A program made the position numbers and the translations under genes. A DNA stretch of 64,000 nt, from contig MU401615.1 of assembly GCA_022579005.1 (NCBI GenBank), positions 25,126-89,125 of the forward strand, written 5' to 3'. The notes beneath the pieces are model-generated. The model saw only the letters and a program-made list of their open reading frames with translations, had not been told where the DNA came from and searched no databases. The DNA is from Poronia punctata (lineage: Eukaryota; Ascomycota; Sordariomycetes; Xylariales; Xylariaceae). Position 1 is the first letter of the stretch. Every line of letters starts with the position of its first letter. Of this stretch, positions 57,301 through 64,000 are shown one piece after another.

Positions 57301-57750
57301 CTTTTTAAGAGGTGTGCTGCATCTGCTGTAGGGTATGTGCTAGATCTGCTGTAGTGCAGTGCCGGACTAGGTGTTAACAGCTGGTACAGTGCCGCCTACT
57401 GTACTAACCTAAATCTACCTATACATACATATCTCTTTAACGCAATTCTACAACCCCCCCCCCCTTTCCTTTTTAACTAACTTAGTTGTAAGGGTTGCGG
57501 TTTAAACGGGCCGAAAGGGATTGAAAGGGATTAAAGGGTATTAAAGGGGCTACAAATACCTAGGCGCCTTAAGCAGGTTAGGACCTAGTATAACATGCGT
57601 TAGAAAACGTTGCAAAAACTGTAAATAGCTTTAGTTTTAAAAGCAAGGGTAAGTAGGCAGTGTTCCTAAATGCGTAGCCACACTGTACGTCATCCGGCAC
57701 CGAGTGCCTAACACTGCACTACAGCAGATCTAGCACACCTCCTTTTTAAA
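57301..57750. mobile_element. Putative short TIR element 2 (about 450 bp)
   Basis: The left end (CTTTTTAAGAGGTGTGCT, later TGTGCTAGATCTGCTGTAGT then GCAGTG) and the reverse complement of the right end (TTTAAAAAGGAGGTGTGCT then AGATCTGCTGTAGTGCAGTG) match over about 40 bp, with a 22-bp insertion-like duplication in the left arm. No transposase or clear target duplication. It is unlike element 1. Confidence 0.45.
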
Positions 57751-58440
57751 CTGTGGGAGGGAGAGGGTACGAGTACGGATCTGGCTATACTCGTAATTGA
57801 CCTTGCCAAACTTTTTGAGTACAGCCTAAAGAAACGTCGCGTCTCAATACAAACACAATCCTCCTCTTTCGACCCAGATTTTTATTAATTATTGGTTGAC
57901 TATCTACAAAGAATAGATGGTGCGACTCCGGCCAGGATCTAAAAATCACGCCGCGTTAGTAAAATAAAAAAACATTCATGTAGAGAAATCAATCATCTTC
58001 GTTGCAAAGCTAGGTACCATATTCCCAAGGGGTGGTTGGTACCTACCTACTACCTACAGTATCAAGAAACCAGTTAATTTCGTCCGACGTTCATTTAAAG
58101 CTGGCTGGTTAACGACATGACATTAGACGAGCATGTAGCAAAACTTGGTTGTCCATGTGTTGATTCCCGGTTCTTGGGTTTATTTACTTTTAAATCTAAC
58201 CTCATTCTTATCAATCAGATATTGAACAGTTACTTACTAGGTACGTACCTTAATCATGATTAACAACAACAAAAAATGCATTCTAATATAAAATCCTCAA
58301 TATTCAAGCGCGGCTGGAAAAACTAACCATCTTGTCTCATCTCAAATCCCACTCAACCATCCAAAATATTATTCATCTTCCTCCTACCTAATTTCATCCG
58401 CTAATGCACTCACACTATCACACACTTATACCCGCCCCAT
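57751..58440. other. Intergenic stretch before the AT-rich boundary
   Basis: Noncoding, ordinary composition, gradually more AT-rich towards the right. Confidence 0.5.
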
Positions 58441-58680
58441 GGCAAGTAAAAATACTACCACATCCGAGCAAACATCAGCTGTACGGTCATGTGCAATGCG
58501 ATATGGCAAGATCCCGACAAAAATCACAGATTGTCAGATTGTCAACAGTAGAGATACCTGGCTTTGCCCGCTAGAACCGCTTCCCGTTAACACTAACCAG
58601 GCAAACTACCCGACTGTTACGGTTCCGGTCTCGGTGCTTACATATATAGGCCAAGTCTACACCAAAACGCCTATATAAGT
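58441..58680 (+). pseudogene. Short frame ending at the AT-rich boundary (possible truncated gene)
   Basis: An ATG frame (start context CCCCATGGCA, a good Kozak) of 79 codons with a balanced composition that ends in TATATAA exactly where the extremely AT-rich block begins. It could be the 5' stump of a gene cut off by the AT-rich block, or chance. No domain recognised. Confidence 0.25.
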
Positions 58681-61600
58681 AAATATAGGAAACCTTTGCT
58701 TTTTAAAAAAACTTTCTTTTTTTATATAATAATAATAAGTTCTTATAAACCTTTTAGCAATATAAACTATAATAGTTTATTGCACTTTAATAAAAACCTT
58801 TATTAATTACTATTAATAAAACTTTTAGCTAATATATTTACTATATTGCACTTATAATAAACTACTATAAACTTGCTATTAAAATAACTTATATTTTATA
58901 CTTATATTGCTGCTTACTAATAAAACTTATAATATATTAATATAAAACTAAAAAACTACTTGCTTATTAATACTACTATAATACTACTATGCTTGCTTTA
59001 GTATATACTTTAAAACTATATTATAAACTTTAAATTTAGCAGTACTTTATTTTATTAACTATAATAGCTATGCTTGTTAGTTTAAGGTTATATAACTAAG
59101 AGAATAGTTATATAACCTATAAACTATATACGTTATTATAAAGTAAGTTTAAAGTAATACTAAACACTGCTTTTGCTTAGCTAAACTTACTTAGCAAAAC
59201 AATCTAATTAGTTATATACTTATATTTTTAGCTAAGTATTTATATATAAGTAGCAAAAAAATAGATTTTAATATAGCTAGGTTTTTTTTTTTTAACTTAA
59301 AATTTTTTATATAGTATTAATATATAGCTATTATGCTTTACTAATTATTATACTATTTTAAGTTTTATTTATTAATTACTTTTATATAATTAATTTACTA
59401 CTTATTTTATATTTTTTACTAGATTTAGTAGCTAAAAAATAAAATTATTAACTTTAAATTAACTTAACTTAACTAGACTTTATATATAATATAGTATATT
59501 TAAACGATTTAGAAGATTTTTAGTATATAGTTATATAACCTAGTTATATAACTTATAGTTATATAACTGCTAACTAGTACTCTAAGCATCTTTATAAAGT
59601 AGCTTTAGCTACTAATAGCTATCTTAAATCTTAAAATTAATTTATTTTATTTTAATTAACTAACTTAATACTATTACTTTAGTAGCTAATAATATTATTT
59701 AATTAGCTATACTATAATTATATACTATTAAACAAAAGATAAGATCTTTATAATATATAAAACTTAAAATTAAAACAACTTAGACAATATATTATAAAAA
59801 TCGTTAAACTATTAAAAAACCTATTAACTAAAAATTATAAATAATAAAAAGCTATACTTTAAAGCTTTACTTTTTTTCCTGTTTTTCTCTTTTATTACTT
59901 TTTACTTTACTGTTTATAATATAAACTATACGTTATATAAACAAACAAAAAAAATAAATCAAAAAAGTAAAACTTTTAAATTAAAAAGGCGTTTAGTATT
60001 ATTAAAAAAAATACCTTTAAAATTAACTTATTAAAAAGTGTTTAATATTACATCTTTTATACTTTTTTATAAATAATATATAAATAATTTAAATAATTTA
60101 ATAATATATTATAGTGCTTAAATTTTTAAAAAATAAAAAAAATTAAAATATTAACTAAGCTAAAACTAATTTAAAAATAAAATACTTTAAAAGCATTATA
60201 AATAAATACTTTAACTTTTAATAATAATAGCTTACTTTATTTATATAACAAACTAGCTAAATACTAGCTTTATTACTATACTTTATAAGCTAGTAAATAA
60301 ATAAATAAACTTTTAAATTAAAAGTAAATAAGCTATATAATTAAGCAGTATAGTTATATACTAAAAACTATAAAAACACTTTATTAAATAAATAATATAT
60401 ACTTATTAAATAAAAGCTTTTTATATTTAATTTTAACTAAACCTTATTAAATAGCAATTTATTTATATTATTAGTACTAAATTTAGCTTAATAAACGTTA
60501 GCTTTTTATTTAATAAATATAATAGCAACGTTTTTATTAGCAAAAAAATTAGCTAAACTACTAGCTAAACTATATTTACTTTTTATTAAGCTATTAAAAG
60601 TACTACTTATTAAACTATTTAAAATATAAAATCTAGTACTAAAAATACTAAATAAAAATAAAATAGCTATACTAAAAACTAATAATGTTATGAAAATAAT
60701 AAAAATAATAGCTTAAATACTATGTTTACTTTAATAAAATTAAGCTAACTAATAAAACTAACTTTATTAAAAAAAATATAATAACTTTTTTTATAGTTAG
60801 AAGATCTATTAAATAAGCTACTTTTATTTAAATATAAAAACGGTTTTTAAACAAAGTAACTATATTACTATTAAAATAAATATATACTAAAAAAATGTTT
60901 TATTATTTAAAAATAGTATTAAAAAATACTTTTAAAACCTAGTAAAAGCTAAAGTAATTTAATAAGATTTTTTATAATTGCTTTATAGCAACGTATAAGC
61001 TTAGTAGTTAAAAAAATGTTTTTTTAAACTATGTACTTTAATATTAGTAAACAATAACTTAGCATTAATAATACTATGTTAATAATTTTAAATGCTTATA
61101 GCAAATACTTTAATAGCTTTTTATAGTGAAAAAATTTTTTATAATACTAAAAAACTTAAAAACAATAAATTAATTTATTTATAAGCTGCTAAAATAATAT
61201 AATATACTAAAGCAGTTAAACTAACTACTTTTATTTAATAGCTAATGCAAATTTATAATATAGTATACTTACTACTTTAATAGCTAATTATTAAACTAAA
61301 TATAAATACTATACTTAATATATACTTTATATATTTAAAAAAAAAAGCAATAATATATAAATATATAATTATTTAGCTTAAAATATTTATTAACTAGAAA
61401 CTTTTTAGTACTATATATATACTTACTTTTATTTATATTTATAATACTAAAAAATAATATAATAACAATTACTAAACAAAAAGTTATAATTAAAGCTATA
61501 ATAAAAAACAAAGCACATATTATAAAAATAATTAAGCAACTAGCAAAATAAACAAAAAAAAACGTTTTAGCTTTAAAAATTAAAATAATAAATATTAATA

Positions 61601-64000
61601 AAAATAAAATAATAAGTACTAAAGTTAACGCTTTTATAAACGTAATTATAAAACTCCTTATAATAATTATAAATATTAACGCTAACGTTAAAATAAATAA
61701 GTTAAATAACCTATAAATAAACATTGTTTTAATAACTAAGTTAATAAAGTATATGTTATATAAAATTAAAATAATAAAAAATCTTAAAAAACAAAGCTTA
61801 TATAAAAAAAATATTTTTTTTTAAAAAAAGTGTTAAATAATAAAAATAAAAACACTTATAATACTATAAAAGTAAATAATAATTAAAACAATACTGCTTA
61901 CTTATTTAACTTAGTAACTATTAAACTTTTATTTTTAGCTTTTAAGTTTAAAAAAACGTATAAAAAATGCTATAAACTATTTTTATTTTATAACTAATAT
62001 ATAAAGCATATTATAATTTTTTTTTATAAAATATTAAAAACTTTATTAAAAACCTTATTAAAAACCTTATTAAAAGTTTTATTATTTAATTATTAATAAT
62101 TAATAGTATAAGACATGCTAAATTTAAATATGTTTTTAAAATAATTAAAAAACAGTAAAGTTTTTTATATAATAAATATTAAAATATAACCTAAAAATAA
62201 AATATATATAAACGCAAAACTAATATAAGTTTATAAATAAAAAATACTTTTAAAATATATATATATAAAGGTTATAGCAAGATTTTTTAACTAAGAAATA
62301 TATTTACTATATATACTAACTTAAAAGTATTTAATACTATAGTTAGCTAGCGTTTTTTAAACAAAATAAAAATATACTATAAAACTTAAAAGGTTTTTAT
62401 TTTTTTGCATTATAAAAGTATAAAAAGATTTATTTAACTTAAATAAAAAGCTACGTTTTTTATTTTATTATAAATAAGATTTAATATAAAAGTTTATATA
62501 ATAATTATAGTATAGCTTTACTAAAACTTTAAATTATAGTTATTACTAAGTATATTATAGTTTAATAAATATGTAGTTATATTAAATATATTATAATATT
62601 AACTATATATTAAATTTGCAGCTAATATAACAATATTTATTAATATATATTATAAGTATACTTTTATTAAATAAAAGGTTATTATCTAAACAAATATAAT
62701 AGTTTTAGCATATACTATAATATTAATTTTAATATTATATATTATAATTTTTTTTAGCTACTATTTAAAACAAAATAAATAATATATTTTTACTATAATA
62801 ATATAAAAATTAATAAACGCTATACTAAACTATAAGTTACTATAATATATTATATATATAAACAATATAAATAAACTTATTTATTTTTATAAAAACTTAC
62901 GCGTTAGTTTTATTAAAAACTTAAACGTTAATAAAATAAACATAGTTTACTAAATAAGTTTATAAGCATTTTTAGCTACTATTAAATATAAAATAAATAA
63001 AAAAAAGTTTAATTTAAAAAACAATGTTTTATTGTTTTTTTAAACTAATATAAAATATATTAAATAAGCATAAGCTGCTTTTTTAGCTAATAACTATAAA
63101 ATACCTTTATAATTAATAAAAAAATAAAATATAAAAACAGGCCTAATAAAAGTAAAATATATTTTTTTTATTTTATTAAAAAATAGCGTTTATATATTTT
63201 AAAAAGACTTTAAAGTAGCTATAAAACTAAAAAATATACTTAAAAGCTATAATATATAGTATAATAAAAGCATTATTTTTATGCTAAAAAATAAAAAGTT
63301 GCATATTAATTTTATTTAAAAATAGCAATACTAGCAAAAATAAATAAAGCTTTATAAACTTAAAATTAAAAACTAATAAATTTTAAATAATACGTTTAAT
63401 AATTTTTATAAATAAAAAAAGCTTTATTAAATATAAAAGCTAAGTTTATTTAAATATTTAGTATTTATTATATAAATAATTATTAAAAGCAAGCATAAAA
63501 AATAAGTAGTAATAAACTTTTGCTTTTTAAATAATATTATAATACTAAATATTTACTTAATACTAGCTTAAAAAAATATTATATTTAATTTTAAAAGTAA
63601 AAAATATATAATAGTACTAAATGCTATTTTATTTTTTTACTAGTTATTAGTATATGCTTATTATAAAAATAAAATAGTAGTTATATTATTAAAAAAATTA
63701 AAAGTTTTAAGTATTGTTTTTATAAAATTTAAAAACAGTTTAGTATATAAATAAAGATTTATAAACTAATAATTATAAAATTATTATAAGTATTGCTATG
63801 CTTATATAAATAATATTATTATTTTTAATAATATAGCAAAAGAATATTATAAATACTTAAAAGCTATACTTTAACTATTTTAAAATATTAAACTTATACT
63901 ATTATTAACTAAATTATTTTATAGCTATTTAATAGTTAAATTATTAAGTTTATAAGTTAATAGCTTAAAAATAGCTATAATTAAATACTATATAAAAGCT
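58680..64000. repeat. AT-rich isochore with RIP-like signature
   Basis: The last 5.3 kb are extremely AT-rich with an abrupt left border. Sequence is full of TA, and by eye most C residues are followed by T rather than A, the pattern left by repeat-induced point mutation of CpA to TpA on both strands. This is typical of silenced, degenerate transposons in Pezizomycotina. No transposon domain can be recognised in any frame. The block continues beyond the window. Confidence 0.85.
59085..59567. repeat. Palindrome GTTATATAAC recurring in the AT-rich block
   Basis: The self-complementary GTTATATAAC occurs at 59088-59097, 59108-59117, 59530-59539, 59543-59552 and 59558-59567. The first two form a perfect 14-bp inverted repeat (59085-59098 and 59105-59118). 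It keeps its C and G in a region that has lost most of them. Confidence 0.6.

Noticed and set aside
61335..61724. 129-codon Ile/Phe/Leu-rich frame on the minus strand of the AT-rich block
   Set aside because: Composition follows from the AT content; the hydrophobic residues are those coded by T-rich codons, and no domain or start context supports it. It could at most be a RIP-mutated remnant.

Overview
The window is nuclear DNA of a filamentous ascomycete (Pezizomycotina, most likely a Sordariomycete). The evidence is the genes that I had to rebuild across short (about 50-90 bp) GT..AG introns with CTAAC-like branch sites, the set of fungal orthologues (RIT1, FCF1, a UBP15/USP7-type protease, KDM5, SLX1, SF3A3, FAL1, GH11 xylanase, DUF3632), and an AT-rich block that looks like repeat-induced point mutation (RIP). 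The species cannot be named from the sequence alone.

Layout. 0-6.6 kb: a DUF676-type serine hydrolase (+), then RIT1 (-) and a coiled-coil protein of unknown function (-); a possible 65-residue membrane protein lies just behind RIT1. 8.9-18.3 kb: an MFS monocarboxylate-type transporter (+), the rRNA-processing nuclease FCF1 (-, eleven exons, invisible to plain ORF calling), and a UBP15/USP7-like deubiquitinase (+, eight exons). 18.3-25.4 kb: no convincing protein gene, but two families of tandem repeats, a perfect hairpin and a promoter-like element with micro-ORFs. 25.4-29.7 kb: a DUF3632 protein (-) and two convergent secreted-protein genes, an RNase T1-type ribonuclease (+) and a cysteine-rich protein (-). 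31.0-44.4 kb: a housekeeping block with a KDM5-type H3K4 demethylase (-), SLX1 (-), SF3A3 (-) and FAL1/eIF4A3-like helicase (+); the last two share a 454-bp divergent promoter. 44.4-56.0 kb: gene-poor, with a GH11 xylanase (+) and a repeat-containing C2H2 zinc-finger protein (+). 56.0-58.7 kb: two short elements with terminal inverted repeats. From about 58.68 kb to the end: an extremely AT-rich, gene-free isochore.

The conserved genes act mainly in RNA and chromatin biology: initiator-tRNA marking (RIT1), 18S rRNA maturation (FCF1), splicing and exon-junction function (SF3A3, FAL1), H3K4 demethylation (KDM5), DNA-junction resolution (SLX1) and ubiquitin removal (UBP15-like). They are not an operon or a metabolic cluster. 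The secreted enzymes (xylanase, ribonuclease, cysteine-rich protein) fit a plant-, soil- or host-associated lifestyle. No complete new multi-gene system is evident. The most original signals are the repeat-rich noncoding locus at 20-24.5 kb, the small membrane ORF behind RIT1, and the repeat-bearing zinc-finger gene next to the RIP-like boundary. Residues 51466-51475 are N, inside a suspicious homopolymer region that looks like an assembly artefact.
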